From Aphelenchoides besseyi (Eukaryota > Nematoda > Chromadorea > Rhabditida > Aphelenchoididae): a DNA stretch of 50,474 bases. The notes under the pieces are model-generated. The model was not told where the DNA came from. It saw only the letters and a program-made list of their open reading frames with translations, and ran no database searches. The position numbers were made by a program, and so were the translations under genes. Of the stretch, positions 26,622 through 36,888 are shown piece after piece. The stretch spans positions 1 to 50,474 of the forward strand of contig JAMPIQ010000011.1 in assembly GCA_024699855.1 (NCBI GenBank), given 5' to 3'. The stretch's first letter is position 1; every line of letters starts with the position of its first letter.

Positions 26622-27283
26622 GCGATGTAGGTATGTTGCTGCCATCCTCGGCGGAGCCATTCGAAAAGGCGCTTGCCGCCGGTACGTCGGATGATCTGCC
26701 GATACCTTACGCGGTTCTCATGGACCCATACCAGACGCCCGCACGGTTTCTGCCGTGGCTGGCCGTGCATCATTCGGTCGATCTCTGGTTTGATGATTGG
26801 ACGGAAGAGCGCAAGCGGGAAATGATCGCGCAGTGCGCCGGGGTTTCAACGCTCTATCCCGCGTCTCCCTTGGGCGCGCTGAAAGGCACGCTTGCCGGGC
26901 TGAAACGCTACCTTGCCTTCGTTGATGCGGAAATTGTGGACCGTATCGCCCATCCGAACCGCTTCACCTTCGGGCGGGCGGTGATTGGCCGAACGCCAAT
27001 AGCGCATCAGCCCTATGTTGCGCATTACCTCGTCCGCGTCACGCTGACAGCGCCGAAGAACCGCTTTCAGATTGGCCGCAGCGCCTTCGGACGGGCGGCA
27101 ATGGCGGCCATCGACCTTGAACCCATCCGCCGCGCCAAGCGCGCCATGACGACCGCCAAGACGCCGGAAACGCTCTATTCGGTTTCCTTCGCATGGCGGC
27201 GCGGCATCACCTTTAACGACAACATTTTCATCGACGGAAGCCATGCCATCGGCGGTTACATGGATCGCAAGCGGCTGGATTGA
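26618..27283 (+). CDS. Tail protein I (baseplate)
   Basis: 221 residues. LPWLAVHHSVDLWFDDW and KREMIAQCAGVSTLYPAS are typical of P2 gpI/tail protein I, which completes the wedge. The C-terminal part (RFTFGRAVIGRTPIAHQPYV, RFQIGRSAFGRAAM) contains two FGRxxIGR-like beta units. Confidence 0.9.
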   Translation: MSDVGMLLPSSAEPFEKALAAGTSDDLPIPYAVLMDPYQTPARFLPWLAVHHSVDLWFDDWTEERKREMIAQCAGVSTLYPASPLGALKGTLAGLKRYLAFVDAEIVDRIAHPNRFTFGRAVIGRTPIAHQPYVAHYLVRVTLTAPKNRFQIGRSAFGRAAMAAIDLEPIRRAKRAMTTAKTPETLYSVSFAWRRGITFNDNIFIDGSHAIGGYMDRKRLD

Positions 27284-27295
27284 GGGTAACGACAC

Positions 27296-29566
27296 ATGCA
27301 GCGCACTTCCTTTGCAGAAGCTGAAATCGCCGATCACGCGGATTTCGAAGCTATCGGTTTGCAGGCGCAGGCCGCGACGGATGGCATTTGGCTGGATGCC
27401 ATCGGCTATCCCGCACATTGGGCCGCATTCACGGTGGCGCGTAAATCGGCGCAGGAAATCACGGTCTCGGCTGGCCGCTATGTTGCCGGGGAAATCGTTT
27501 ATGCGCAGGAAGCGCCGAACGATATGAATCTCCAGATTTATATCCCGGCGGCAGCTTCCGACCAGCGTTGGGTAGCGGTACTGCTTCGCGGCAAGGAAGT
27601 GACGGATACGGCAAACCGTCCGTTTGAAACTTCCGACGATCCCGAAACCAGCGTCATAGTCAACCGCACCACGCCGAAGACAATCCGCCGAATTGTCGAA
27701 CTGATCGTGCAGCCGGGCGAAGCGAACCCGGTTCCGGTCAAGCCGGTGGTGGCCTCTACGGATGCTTGCATTGCCTTCGTGCTGCTGACCTCTTCCGGGG
27801 TTGACACCATCGAACCCGGCAACAGCGACCGTGTGAAAACCCTTTTCGAAGTCGAAGGCCGCGTGACTGCGCTGGAAGTCGATCTTGACGGTCTTTTTTT
27901 CATGCGCACCGAGACGATTGAAACGCAGATCGTCAACATTCAAGGCAAGCTCACTGAAATTCCTCGGCCCGTCATCATTCGCCAAATGCAACGCGATATC
28001 GGTGCGGCCCGGCTGAAAGTCGATCTGCCGGACGAGGCGCGTGCCTATGTGTTCGATGACGGCCTTGTTCCCGACCGTTGGGATATGACGCATGTAGACT
28101 GGCTCGCGCGAATTGAAGAAGGTGTCCGGTTCGGATTCGCTGCTGAAGGACAGGCCCGCCTTGAAGTGCAGGCGGAAGACGATCCGAAGATTGCGTTTCG
28201 CGGTCGTCGCATGGTGCCTGCGTTTTTGATGAGGTGACACGTATTGCCAACACGTCGCTGGATGGCACGCTGAATATTTCGCAGTTGGTGCACACGGAAA
28301 CCACGCTTGTCCGAAAGGAAGCGTCCCGTATTCGCATCACCTATGGTCCGACGCAATGGGCGTGCGAAAATGTTGCGGGATGGTCGGGTCTCGGTGGGGA
28401 TGCTCGCGTTGGGCAGATGTTCAACGTCGGCGGCGAGACGTTCGAAGTGGTCTATGTCGGTGCGAACGGCGGTCCCGGCCATCAAACTTACGGCGTCCGG
28501 CAGGTTCGGTACGAGTCTTATAGCGAACCTTATTGGGAATACGTGACAGAAGAGGTTGGTATCAGCGGCTCGATCTACGGCCAATCCTTCCTCGTGGCGC
28601 AGCCTATGCAGGTCACAAGTCTTGACCTGTCATTTGCCCGTGTCGGTGCTGATGGCGATGTACATATCTTCATCGTGGAAACCACGACCGGCGGCATGCC
28701 GCGTTTTGATGCGGCGCTTGCGCAGGGCAAACTAGACCATGCCAATCTTATGGTCGGCTGGAACCGGGCGGAATTGCCCATCACGCTGCTGGAAAGCGGA
28801 AAGCGCTACGCTTTCGTCACGGTAACGACCGGCGCGCATGCGCTGCATATTTCTGGGTCGAACAAAGTATACGGGCGGCACGCAGTTCCTGACGACAGAT
28901 GGCGCATTTGCTCAAGGCTCGACGGAAACGGATATCTGCTTCCGGCTGAATGCTGCCCGTTATCGCAGCCCGCGCACGGTCATTCCGATGCAGGCTTTGA
29001 ACCTCGCGGACGGCATGACGCAGATCGACATGCTGTTTGCCGGGTGGGTGCCGGGTGGCTGCACGCTCGGTTGGGAAATCCGGCCTTCCGGTTCCACTGT
29101 CTGGACGGAACTTGATGACGGCGACCCGGCGACGAACCCGCTTGTTGGCCTTCCGGCTTCGGTGGAATTGCGCATGGTCATGATGGGTACGGCTGATTTG
29201 CAGCCGATGATCCAGCTTGACCAGAAAGCGATTTCCCGAGTTGCCCGCAATCGCAACAGCATGCGGGCGGTGAGTAAAAGCTTTCCGTTCGGGTTTGCGA
29301 CGACGAGCATCCAGACGCAATACACGCTGGATTCCTTCGATCCTGATCGCCACACGTTCACGCCCGCGATCATGGTCGGAGACACGCTCATCAACCCAGA
29401 CACCACCGAAATCACGGTTGACCCGCAGATGCCTGCGCGCCGGACCTATCTTTCCACCTATACGCTCGGCGCGTCGGCGACTGCCGCCCGCATGCGCCCT
29501 GCGGCCACCACCAATAATGTCGTGTCCGTACCGTTCGTGCAGGACGCCTTCATTGCGGCACTTTAG
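27296..29566 (+). CDS. DUF4815-type tail protein, frameshifted
   Basis: Three frames join near 28225 and 28860 into about 756 residues. The first has an N-terminal MQRTSFAEAEIADHADFEAI and IRRIVELIVQPGEANPVPV, with a coiled-coil near VEGRVTALEVDLDGLFF. The middle opens with TSLDGTLNISQLVHTETTLV and the last contains LADGMTQIDMLFAGWVPGG. DUF4815 proteins form part of the tail-tip or fibre network. The joins restore one long frame, so splitting into three genes is unlikely. Confidence 0.75.
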
Positions 29567-29574
29567 AGGTTCCC

Positions 29575-29748
29575 ATGGCTTTCAAGATCGACCCGGAGAA
29601 ATCCTATGATGTGAAACTCTCTCGCATCGTTAAACGTGGGCGTTTCACATTCTACCCGTTGAACGAAATCAATATGCGCGGATCGCTGGTGGCTGCGATC
29701 ATTGAGCAGGAAGGCGACGAGGTGTTTGATTATGCCAGACAGGTCTGA
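29575..29748 (+). CDS. Small hypothetical protein in fibre region
   Basis: 57 residues: MAFKIDPEKSYDVKLSRIVK, then RGRFTFYPLNEINMRGSLV and a short acidic helix. Starts eight bases after the previous stop and overlaps the fibre gene by 17 bases. Similar short proteins often sit beside rhizobial phage fibre genes; function unknown. Confidence 0.6.
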   Translation: MAFKIDPEKSYDVKLSRIVKRGRFTFYPLNEINMRGSLVAAIIEQEGDEVFDYARQV

Positions 29749-30913
29749 CGGATATCAACTTCCGTCCTGGCCGAAGACGCTGATTGATCGGCCGTTGTGG
29801 AATTCCACGATGGCCGACATTCATACTCGGCTTGTGGACCGCGAAGAACTGGAAGCATCGTTCGAAAGCCTGAAAGCCCAAGGCATTCAGGCGTCGCTTG
29901 ATTACATTCAGGTCAACGTCGCGCCGCAGATTGCCAATCTGCAAACCTCAATCGATCTGGCGCAGCAGCAGATTGACCAGATCATCATAGGTGGCTCGGC
30001 TCCGAACGCTCTCAAGTTCGGGAACCAGCTTCCGGCCTATTATGCGACGGCGCAGGCATTGTCTGAAGGTCTTTTGGGCAAGGTGCCGACGAGCCGCAAA
30101 GTCAATGGCAAGGAACTGTCTGCCGATGTCGAGCTTGCGAAAGCTGATGTTGGGCTTGATAAGGTCAATAATACCGCTGATGCAGACAAACCTGTCAGCA
30201 CCGCGCAAAAGTCCGCCATTGAGGCTCGCGTACCGTTTTTCCAGAGTGGCGCTGCGCTGCCTTCTGAAAACATAGGTCCTATCTGGCACGCCGATTACTG
30301 CTCAATCATGACGTGGCAGGTTTTCAACGCCAATGGCGCGGCTTACGAAGGCTACGCCTCACAAATGGTAGGGCACCCCGATAAGGACGGACAACCGGCG
30401 GCGCGGGCGGGCTTCGTCAAGCGCAATGGGGCGTCTCTCTCCAAGGCATCTTATGCAGCGCTTTGGCACTGGGCCTTGCACAACGGTCTTGTTGTCACGC
30501 TCGGAAGCTGGACAGCAGGCCCTTTTGTATTTGCCGATAATGGCAATGGCACGTTCAAACTGCCGGATAACCGAGGGGAGTTTGAACGTAATTGGGATGA
30601 CGGCAGGGGTGTCGATAGTGGTCGTGCGCTTGGCTCATGGCAAGACAGCGCCAACAAAACGCACGTGCATACCGGAACCACGGATGCTTCAGGCGCGCAT
30701 CAACACGGTATTCCGTCTCGCGTTTCTGACCAAAACCATAGGCATTTCAATAACCCCGGAACGGTTTCCGAAGGTGCTGAAGGTGGCGGCGTCGGAGGAG
30801 ATGCAACCACCTATTCCGCTGGCAATCATACCCACCCATTCACAACCGCTGCATCGGGAAGCGCAGAAGCGCGCCCGCGTAGTGTGGCGTTTAACGCCAT
30901 CATCAAATTTTGA
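29732..30913 (+). CDS. Tail fibre protein, collar-type C-terminus
   Basis: 393 residues from ATG 29732. The first 100 residues are helical (LEASFESLKAQGIQASLDYI). After VGLDKVNNTADADKPVSTA, a repeat unit common in fibres, comes a collar-like domain with FVKRNGASLSKASYAALWHW and FKLPDNRGEFERNWDDGRGV, and a His-rich end (THVHTGTTDASGAHQHG; FNNPGTVSEGAEGG). His-rich metal-binding tips are known in T4 gp37-like and collar fibres. It would bind the host surface. Confidence 0.88.
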   Translation: MPDRSDGYQLPSWPKTLIDRPLWNSTMADIHTRLVDREELEASFESLKAQGIQASLDYIQVNVAPQIANLQTSIDLAQQQIDQIIIGGSAPNALKFGNQLPAYYATAQALSEGLLGKVPTSRKVNGKELSADVELAKADVGLDKVNNTADADKPVSTAQKSAIEARVPFFQSGAALPSENIGPIWHADYCSIMTWQVFNANGAAYEGYASQMVGHPDKDGQPAARAGFVKRNGASLSKASYAALWHWALHNGLVVTLGSWTAGPFVFADNGNGTFKLPDNRGEFERNWDDGRGVDSGRALGSWQDSANKTHVHTGTTDASGAHQHGIPSRVSDQNHRHFNNPGTVSEGAEGGGVGGDATTYSAGNHTHPFTTAASGSAEARPRSVAFNAIIKF

Positions 30914-30921
30914 GGCCATCC

Positions 30922-31495
30922 ATGGAAATTTACAATTTCAATCCTGATGACGGCGCATACCTCGGCGCGTCGGTTGCCGACCCTGACCCACTGAATAGCG
31001 GAGAGCATCTGACGCCTGCTTTTTCCACCATCATTCCCCCTCCTGACGAACGCGAAGGTTTTGTCTGTCGCTTTGTAGGTGGTGCATGGGGTTATTCACC
31101 TGAAGGCGAGGACGAGACGCCGCCTACCGAAGAACCGGTTGTGTCTGTAGCAATGGTTTCAGCGGAGCTTGACCGGCGGCTCGCTCTTGGTTTTGACTAC
31201 AATTTCGGTGATGAGCGCGGCATTCATCATTTCGGCACCACACCACAGGACATGAAGCGGTGGACGGAAGAGGTCACCCCTCTTTCACAGGCATACATCA
31301 ATATGGGGCAGCCGGGGTGGGCAGATCGGCATCAAGACGGAAACTGGCCCTGTGTTTGTTACAGCAGCCGAATGGCAGCTAATCCTTCTTGCTGCTGGAG
31401 CGCATCGCCAGCCTATCTATCAGGCGTATTTTACATTGAAGGACATGGCCCCAATCCCTGCCGATTTCGCGACAAACCCGGCCTATTGGCCGTGA
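30922..31495 (+). CDS. DUF4376 tail fibre-associated protein, frameshifted
   Basis: MEIYNFNPDDGAYLGASVAD then AELDRRLALGFDYNFGDERG, HHFGTTPQDMKRWTEEV is DUF4376. A one-base shift near 31330 gives the expected C-terminus (FVTAAEWQLILLAAGAHRQP, MAPIPADFATNPAYWP) ending at 31495. About 190 residues. Fibre-assembly proteins of this layout follow fibre genes. Confidence 0.82.
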
Positions 31496-31596
31496 CGCCT
31501 CTCCGCCTCGCCCGATCTGGCGGGGTGCTTCCCTTCCTCCGGTTTTGAGCCGGAACCTTCCTTCAAAATTTGGAACCTTCAAAGGAGACCAGCCGA

Positions 31597-33063
31597 ATGG
31601 TTGACCTGTCCTATCATCATGGCGTCAAGCTTGTCGAAAGCACTGACACCCCTGCAATCGCACGCGTGACCCGCAGCGGCATTACCTTCGTCAATGGCAT
31701 CGCCCCTGACGCGGACCCTGCCGCCTTCCCTCTCGATTATCCGACCATTGTTCGTTCGTTGACGGCGGCAACAGCGCTGGGCGCGGCGGGAACGCTTCTG
31801 CAAGACCTGGCCACTATTTTCGATGAGGGCGGCTCTTGGTGCATCGTCAACCGTGTCCCCGACAGCGCCGACCCGGCGACACTGCAAAACAACCTCATCG
31901 GCGATCCCGTTGCGCGGACCGGCCTTTATGCCGCACTCCGCGCCAAGGCTCTGACCGGCTATCAGCCGCGTGTCATCATCACTGCTGGAGATACCGGCGC
32001 GTGGATTGAGGATGGCGTGGTTTCGGTGTCGCTGACCTCGCAGGGCGATAACCTTACGGAAGCGCCGGTCGTAACCGCAACAGGCGGCGGCAATGATCCC
32101 GGCAAGGTATTGCCGACGCTGGAGGCTGTGATGGGAACCGGGGCCGACGCCGACAAGGTTGTTTTCCGTCAAAGTCATTGCGCCCGGCAAGAAAATGTCG
32201 CAAGCGCCCGTTCTCACGTTCACGGGCGGCGGGGCGGATGCTGGCAAGGTGCTGCCGATTGCCACCGCCAATGTCGGCGACGTGGCGAACCCCTTCGTTT
32301 CGGCGCTCAATGCCGTCACCCCGAAAATCCGCGCCCGCGCATATATCTCGGGTCCGAACACGACCGACGCCGAAGCCGTGCGCTTCCGCCCAGACTGTCA
32401 ACGGCGGGGCGCATCCTCATCATCGATCCGAAGGTGATCAAGAACGTCAACGGTGTGCCGGTGACGAAACCTGTTGCCGCCGTCTTCGCTGGCGTCCGCG
32501 CCCGCGTTGTCGCGTCGGCGGAAGGCTTCTCCGGGTCGGTGTCGAACAAGATCATTCGCACCATCGACGGCGTAGCGCGGACGATCTCCTATCCCGATGA
32601 CAGTAACTACCTGAACGAAAATCAGGTCGCCACGATCATCAATGAGCGCGGCGGTTTCAGGACGTGGGGTAGCCGTCTCGCGATTGATGATCCGCTGTGG
32701 CAATTCGACAGCGTGCGCGCCACCGCCGACATGATCAACGAGTCTCTTGAAGACCTCTATTTCCTCTACGTGGATCGCAAGACCACGAAGGGCAATTTCA
32801 AGATGCTCATCGAAGACGGTAACGCCGCAATGCGTGTCTTCACGAAGAACGAAGATATCCTTGGCGGTAGCGTCTGGCTGTCCGACCAGAACGACCCGAC
32901 CTTGATGGTCAACGGCAAGACCCTGCTCGGGGTCGAATTTGAGCCGGTTGGCCTCATGGAGCAAATCCACATCACCACCCACCGCAACATCGTCCGGTAT
33001 CAGTTGCTGATTGACGAGGTGAACGGGGCAATCGAAATCGGCGCGCTCTCGGTCGCCGCGTAA
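31597..33063 (+). CDS. Tail sheath protein, frameshifted
   Basis: About 489 residues across two indels (near 32160 and 32395). The N-terminus has the sheath opening HHGVKLVESTDTPAIARVTR and YPTIVRSLTAATALG. The C-terminus has TWGSRLAIDDPLWQFDSVRA, MINESLEDLYFLYVDRKTT and the usual final EVNGAIEIGALSVAA. A middle insertion holds two similar beta motifs (see findings). It contracts to drive the tube into the cell. Confidence 0.92.
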   Translation: MVDLSYHHGVKLVESTDTPAIARVTRSGITFVNGIAPDADPAAFPLDYPTIVRSLTAATALGAAGTLLQDLATIFDEGGSWCIVNRVPDSADPATLQNNLIGDPVARTGLYAALRAKALTGYQPRVIITAGDTGAWIEDGVVSVSLTSQGDNLTEAPVVTATGGGNDPGKVLPTLEAVMGTGADADKVVFRQSHCARQENVASARSHVHGRRGGCWQGAADCHRQCRRRGEPLRFGAQCRHPENPRPRIYLGSEHDRRRSRALPPRLSTAGRILIIDPKVIKNVNGVPVTKPVAAVFAGVRARVVASAEGFSGSVSNKIIRTIDGVARTISYPDDSNYLNENQVATIINERGGFRTWGSRLAIDDPLWQFDSVRATADMINESLEDLYFLYVDRKTTKGNFKMLIEDGNAAMRVFTKNEDILGGSVWLSDQNDPTLMVNGKTLLGVEFEPVGLMEQIHITTHRNIVRYQLLIDEVNGAIEIGALSVAA

Positions 33064-33075
33064 GGAGCTTTTCAC

Positions 33076-33588
33076 ATGGCGCAAAAAACTCTCCCCGCCT
33101 ACATCCTGCGGAACTGCATGCTGTGGGCGGATCGTCAAAGCAAGCTAGGGCAGATCGGCGATATCACGCCGCCGGTTCCCGAAGCTGTCCGCGAGGACGT
33201 GCGCAACGCCGGGATGATCAAGGCCCGCAAGGTGCATCTCGGTTACAACGCGCTGGAATTCAGCTTCAAGATGCCGGGCGTGGACCCGCAGATTTTGAAG
33301 CTGCACGGCATCAAGATCGGCGAGGAAACGCCGTTCATGATCACCGGGGCGCTGGTGGACGAAGATGGCACCACGCATAGCGCCGTGATGACCATTCGCG
33401 GCAGGGTCTACAAGCCGGACGCCGGGACGTGGAAGGCAGGCGAGCTTTCCGAAAACGACTACGGAGTCGACGTGAACTATTACAAGCTTGAAATCGACGG
33501 CGAGCAAATCTACGAGATGGACGATTTTGATTTCAAGGTCGGTGGCGTCTCGCAGTTCGGCGATATCCGCAACGCCTTGCTGCTCTAG
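33076..33588 (+). CDS. Major tail tube protein (FII)
   Basis: 170 residues, MAQKTLPAYILRNCMLWADR, then LGQIGDITPPVPEAVREDVR, LEFSFKMPGVDPQILKLHGI and DVNYYKLEIDGEQIYEMDDF: the P2 FII tube family. Follows the sheath as expected. Confidence 0.95.
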   Translation: MAQKTLPAYILRNCMLWADRQSKLGQIGDITPPVPEAVREDVRNAGMIKARKVHLGYNALEFSFKMPGVDPQILKLHGIKIGEETPFMITGALVDEDGTTHSAVMTIRGRVYKPDAGTWKAGELSENDYGVDVNYYKLEIDGEQIYEMDDFDFKVGGVSQFGDIRNALLL

Positions 33589-33626
33589 CGGTTGTCGCTT
33601 CTTCCTTCCCCAAATCCGTCCAATCC

Positions 33627-33652
33627 GGCCCGCGCTCTGCGGGCCATTTTTT
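33627..33652 (+). terminator. Terminator after the tube gene
   Basis: A seven-pair GC stem (GGCCCGC/GCGGGCC, 33627-33633 with 33639-33645) followed by ATTTTTTC. It would reduce read-through from sheath and tube into the minor tail genes. Confidence 0.8.
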
Positions 33653-33663
33653 CAGGTGACACT

Positions 33664-33933
33664 ATGGATTCCGTAAATGTATCGCTCGCCAAGCCGGTCG
33701 AGCTTGAAGGCAAGACCTATTCCGAACTGACGTTCCGCGAACCGGAAGTCGGCGACCTCCTGTTAGCGGATAGCTCTTCTCCTGGCATCGGCCAGATGGT
33801 CGCGCTGCTGGCCCTCATTTCTGATGTGCCTCTGCCTGCCTTTAAGAAGATCAAGGGCGGCGACTTTAAGAGCATCGTCGCCAAGACAAAACCGCTCTTG
33901 GGAAACGACCCGACGAACACGACTGGCGAATAG
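33664..33933 (+). CDS. Tail assembly chaperone gpE
   Basis: 89 residues, MDSVNVSLAKPVELEGKTYS then FREPEVGDLLLADSSSPGIG and a helical end: the P2 gpE/Mu gp41-like tail assembly protein. A slippery heptamer in frame at 33900-33906 would allow a -1 shift into the E' frame, giving an extended product. Confidence 0.85.
   Translation: MDSVNVSLAKPVELEGKTYSELTFREPEVGDLLLADSSSPGIGQMVALLALISDVPLPAFKKIKGGDFKSIVAKTKPLLGNDPTNTTGE
33900..33906 (+). other. -1 frameshift slippery site GGGAAAC
   Basis: The zero-frame codons are TTG GGA AAC, so the heptamer G GGA AAC has the canonical X XXY YYZ form. It lies 30 bases before the gpE stop. Confidence 0.7.
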
Positions 33934-34055
33934 TCGCCGTCTACGTTGCCGATACTGCGAAAACATCGCTCGATGTCATTGAGCGATGGCCCGCCCGTAA
34001 GCTCCTTGCATATTTCAACACCTGCAAGGAGTACCGGAAAATCATGAGAGAATGA
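33906..34055 (+). CDS. gpE' extension in the -1 frame
   Basis: After a -1 shift at 33900-33906, translation continues for about 49 residues (WRIVAVYVADTAKTSLDVIE, then RWPARKLLAYFNTCKEYRK) to a TGA at 34053-34055. The ERWP and FNTCKEYRK blocks are like the E' part of P2-type tail chaperones. There is no good start codon of its own, so it is probably made only as an E-E' fusion, which recruits the tape measure protein. Confidence 0.75.
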   Translation, partial: RPDEHDWRIVAVYVADTAKTSLDVIERWPARKLLAYFNTCKEYRKIMRE

Positions 34056-34057
34056 CC

Positions 34058-36209
34058 ATGGCTGTCCAGCAAAGCACTCTTCGCGTCTCCCTTCTTGATG
34101 ATGTGTCTGCTCGCGCGAAGCATATCACGCGGTCGCTTGACGGCCTGCGTGCACAATCTGTTTCCGCTTTCGCCCCGATGCGCGGCTTGATCGGGCAGGC
34201 GGGTTGCGCTCGGCGCTGGTTACTTCGGCGTCACGCGTGGTTTTGAGGCGACCGCAGGCGCGGCCATCAGTTTCGAGTCCGCATTTGCGGAGGTGAAAAA
34301 GGTTGTCGAAGCCAATGAGGAACAGTTTGAAAACATGCGCCGCAGCATCCGGCGCATGTCTGGCGAAATCCCGCTGGCCGCAAATGACATTGCCGCCCTG
34401 TTCGCCGCCGCAGGCGAAAGCGGCATTGCGACCGAAGATTTGCAGAGCTTCGCGGAAATGGCCGCACGCGTCGGCATTGCCTTCGATCTCGGGGCGGGGC
34501 AGGCGGGCGAAAGCCTTGCCAAGCTGAAAACGCAGCTTGGTTTGACGGTCGCCGAAACCGGCGACATGGCCGATGCCATCAACCATCTGTCGAACAACAT
34601 GGCGTCCAAGGCAAAGGACGTGACTGAATTTATGTTGCGGGTCGGCTCCTTCGGTGAAATGGGCGGCTTCGCAAAAGAAGAACTTGCGGCCATGGGTAGC
34701 GCCATGATCTCCGCCGGTTCGGATGCCAGCACGGCTGGAACCGCCATGCTGAACGTCATCCGCGCATTGACGAAAGGCGAGTTTGCCAAGAAGTCGCAGC
34801 GGGACGCCGCCAAGGCGCTCGGTCTTCATCTGCCGTCCATCGCTAAGGATATGCAGAAAGACGCGAAAGGCACCATGCGCAAGGTGCTGACGGCGATTGC
34901 GAAAGCGCCGAAGGATAAGCAGGTTTCCTTGCTGTCCGAATTCTTCGGCGATGAAGCCCGCGCCTTCATGCCGCTGGTCGGCAATATCAAGCTGCTGGAT
35001 CAAGCGCTGGATAGCGTGGCCGACCGCACGAAATACGCAGGCTCGGCATTCAATGAGTACATCCAGCGCGCCAGCACCACGCAAAACGTTCTGGACCTGC
35101 TCGGGAACAAGATTTCCAACGTCTTTGCGGAAATCGGTGACAGCATGTTGCCGACCATCCGTGAGGGTGCGCAGGGCATTGGCGAGGTGCTGGACACGCT
35201 CGGCAACCGCGTGACGATCTTCGACCAGATCACGAATTTCACGAAGGGGTTTGCGCAGGGCTTCGGTTATACCGGCGGCATGAAGGAATTCATGAACGAT
35301 CTCGGTGACCTGTTGCTTGGTCCTGTCGATCCGAACGCCGCCGACCGCATTGGAGCAATCTTCATGCGGGCGAAAGAATGGGGCGCATCGATCCGCGAAT
35401 TGAACGAAGCGATAAAGAATAACCCCCTCGCCAAGTTTTTCGCGGAAATGTCCGGTTATGGCTTCCAGCTTTTTGCTTGGGGCATGGGTATTTCCGTGCT
35501 GGCTGGCACCATTCGAAAGCTGGCGGCGGCGCTGTTTATGTTGTCTGGTGCAAGCACATTACTCGGGGCGCTTAAAGTCGCGGGGGGAATTGCTGCTATT
35601 GTTGGCGGTAGTACGCCCGCTGCTGCTGCCGGAACTGGGGCGGCAACAGCAGCTACCGCCGCGGCTGCGGGCGGCGCTGCCGGTGGATGGTCTTCCATCC
35701 TCTTGGGGCTTGCTCGCATGGGGGTGTATGGTGCTGCCGCTGGCGGGGCCTACGAATTGGGCAAAGCAGCCTATTCTGGCAACACACCGTACAGCCAAGG
35801 AAAAGCACTGTTGCCGGGTGTCGAAGATGCTCTCCACGCTATAGGCAGCTTCTTCTCATCCCTGCCCACCGATCCAGCGCCGCCGACAGTTTCGACGCAA
35901 TTTGCGTTAGATGCGGCGAGGGCTGCGCGAGCGAACGGTTTTGGCGGCAGCACGGAAAACTTGCCCGGAAAAACTGCCGATGATCTTGGTGTCAAGTCCG
36001 TGAGGATCGATGCCGCCTCGCTATCCGAAATGACGAGGCCAACTGCCACGCAGGATGTGCGTGTTGTCAACCCGCAGCCGCCGAACGTAACGGTATATGC
36101 GACCGCCACCATAACCGGTATTGCCGACTCCAAGGAGGCAGTAGCGGCGGCGGCTACCGATCTCGGTAGCCAGATTGCCGCAGGTACGGAAGGGTTGTTT
36201 AGCGATTAA
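34058..36209 (+). CDS. Tail tape measure protein, frameshifted
   Basis: About 717 residues with one indel near 34200. The first frame starts MAVQQSTLRVSLLDDVSARA. The long second part has the tape-measure domain (FEVKKVVEANEEQFENMRRS-like start, LFAAAGESGIATEDLQSFAE, TAMLNVIRALTKGEFAKKSQ), membrane-like segments near FQLFAWGMGISVLAGTIRK and AGGIAAIVGGSTPAAAAGTG, and an Ala-rich C-terminus. Its length would set a tail of roughly 100 nm at 0.15 nm per residue. Confidence 0.93.
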
Positions 36210-36825
36210 TCAATGAGAACGGCGTCCGCTACGATACCGTTCTGAAACATGACATTTCCCACCTTGCCTTGCACTGTGGCTCGGCAACCCATGCTGCATT
36301 GTTCCAGTAACTTTTTTCGTTGGTCTCGCGGCACCTTCTTAAAATCAAGGGGCAAGGGATTTGCGTCCATCATTCCATCTTGGAGCATTCCCATGTCGCC
36401 GAATATCTGGACGTTTGCTTGGGTTTCGATCTCTTGTCCTGCCATCTTTTGGATGTCTAACTTCAGGTCGATCAACGATATTTCGGAATATCGTGACGTC
36501 TTTCGCGGTTTCCATTTTGCAATCTCTTGCAAACCCACATCCATAATCGCTTGCTTCGGCGTCGCTTTGCAGCTTGCGGAGACTGCGAAGAGGTATTTGT
36601 TGAAATCCGCATTGTCGACCGTCGCTGGTGTTTGCTTGGTCACCGCCAAGTACGCTCCAAACAAAAAAGTCGTGGCCGATCTGTAGTCGGCGGACATGTC
36701 GCTGAAGGTTTTACCTTTGTTCTTTTCATATTCGGCCTCGTAAGCGGCGCAGTAAAGGTTGCTGGCGTGTGCTCCTGTGCTGGTGATTAGAAGCCCTGCC
36801 ACTAAAAAAAAACTATTCGTTTCAT
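36206..36825 (-). CDS. Secreted HdeA-like/OB-fold cargo protein
   Basis: The true start is ATG 36825 after an SD-like GGGGGGAAAG; a run of nine A (minus-strand T9) is one base short, so as read the signal peptide MKRIVFFLVAGLL is split from the rest. After cleavage at AHA comes SNLYCAAYEAEYEKN, ATTFLFGAYLAV and ADFNKYLFAVSASC, like HdeA-type periplasmic domains with two Cys. The end, LEQCSMGCRATVQGKVGNVM, resembles tRNA_anti-like OB folds. About 206 residues. It is on the opposite strand, lower in GC, and sits inside the tail operon, all marks of a cargo (moron) gene. Confidence 0.75.
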
Positions 36826-36888
36826 CTCTTTCCCCCCTTGGAAGCCCATAGATCGCTTACAGCGAAATTCGAAACTTTTGGAGTCCCT

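Noticed and set aside
26846..28240. Minus-strand open frame of 464 codons
   Set aside because: Shadow across tail protein I and the DUF4815 gene; no family motif, and both plus-strand genes are well supported.
36206..36825. Prophage-encoded toxin
   Set aside because: The protein has a signal peptide and HdeA/OB-fold-like halves, with no toxin motif.
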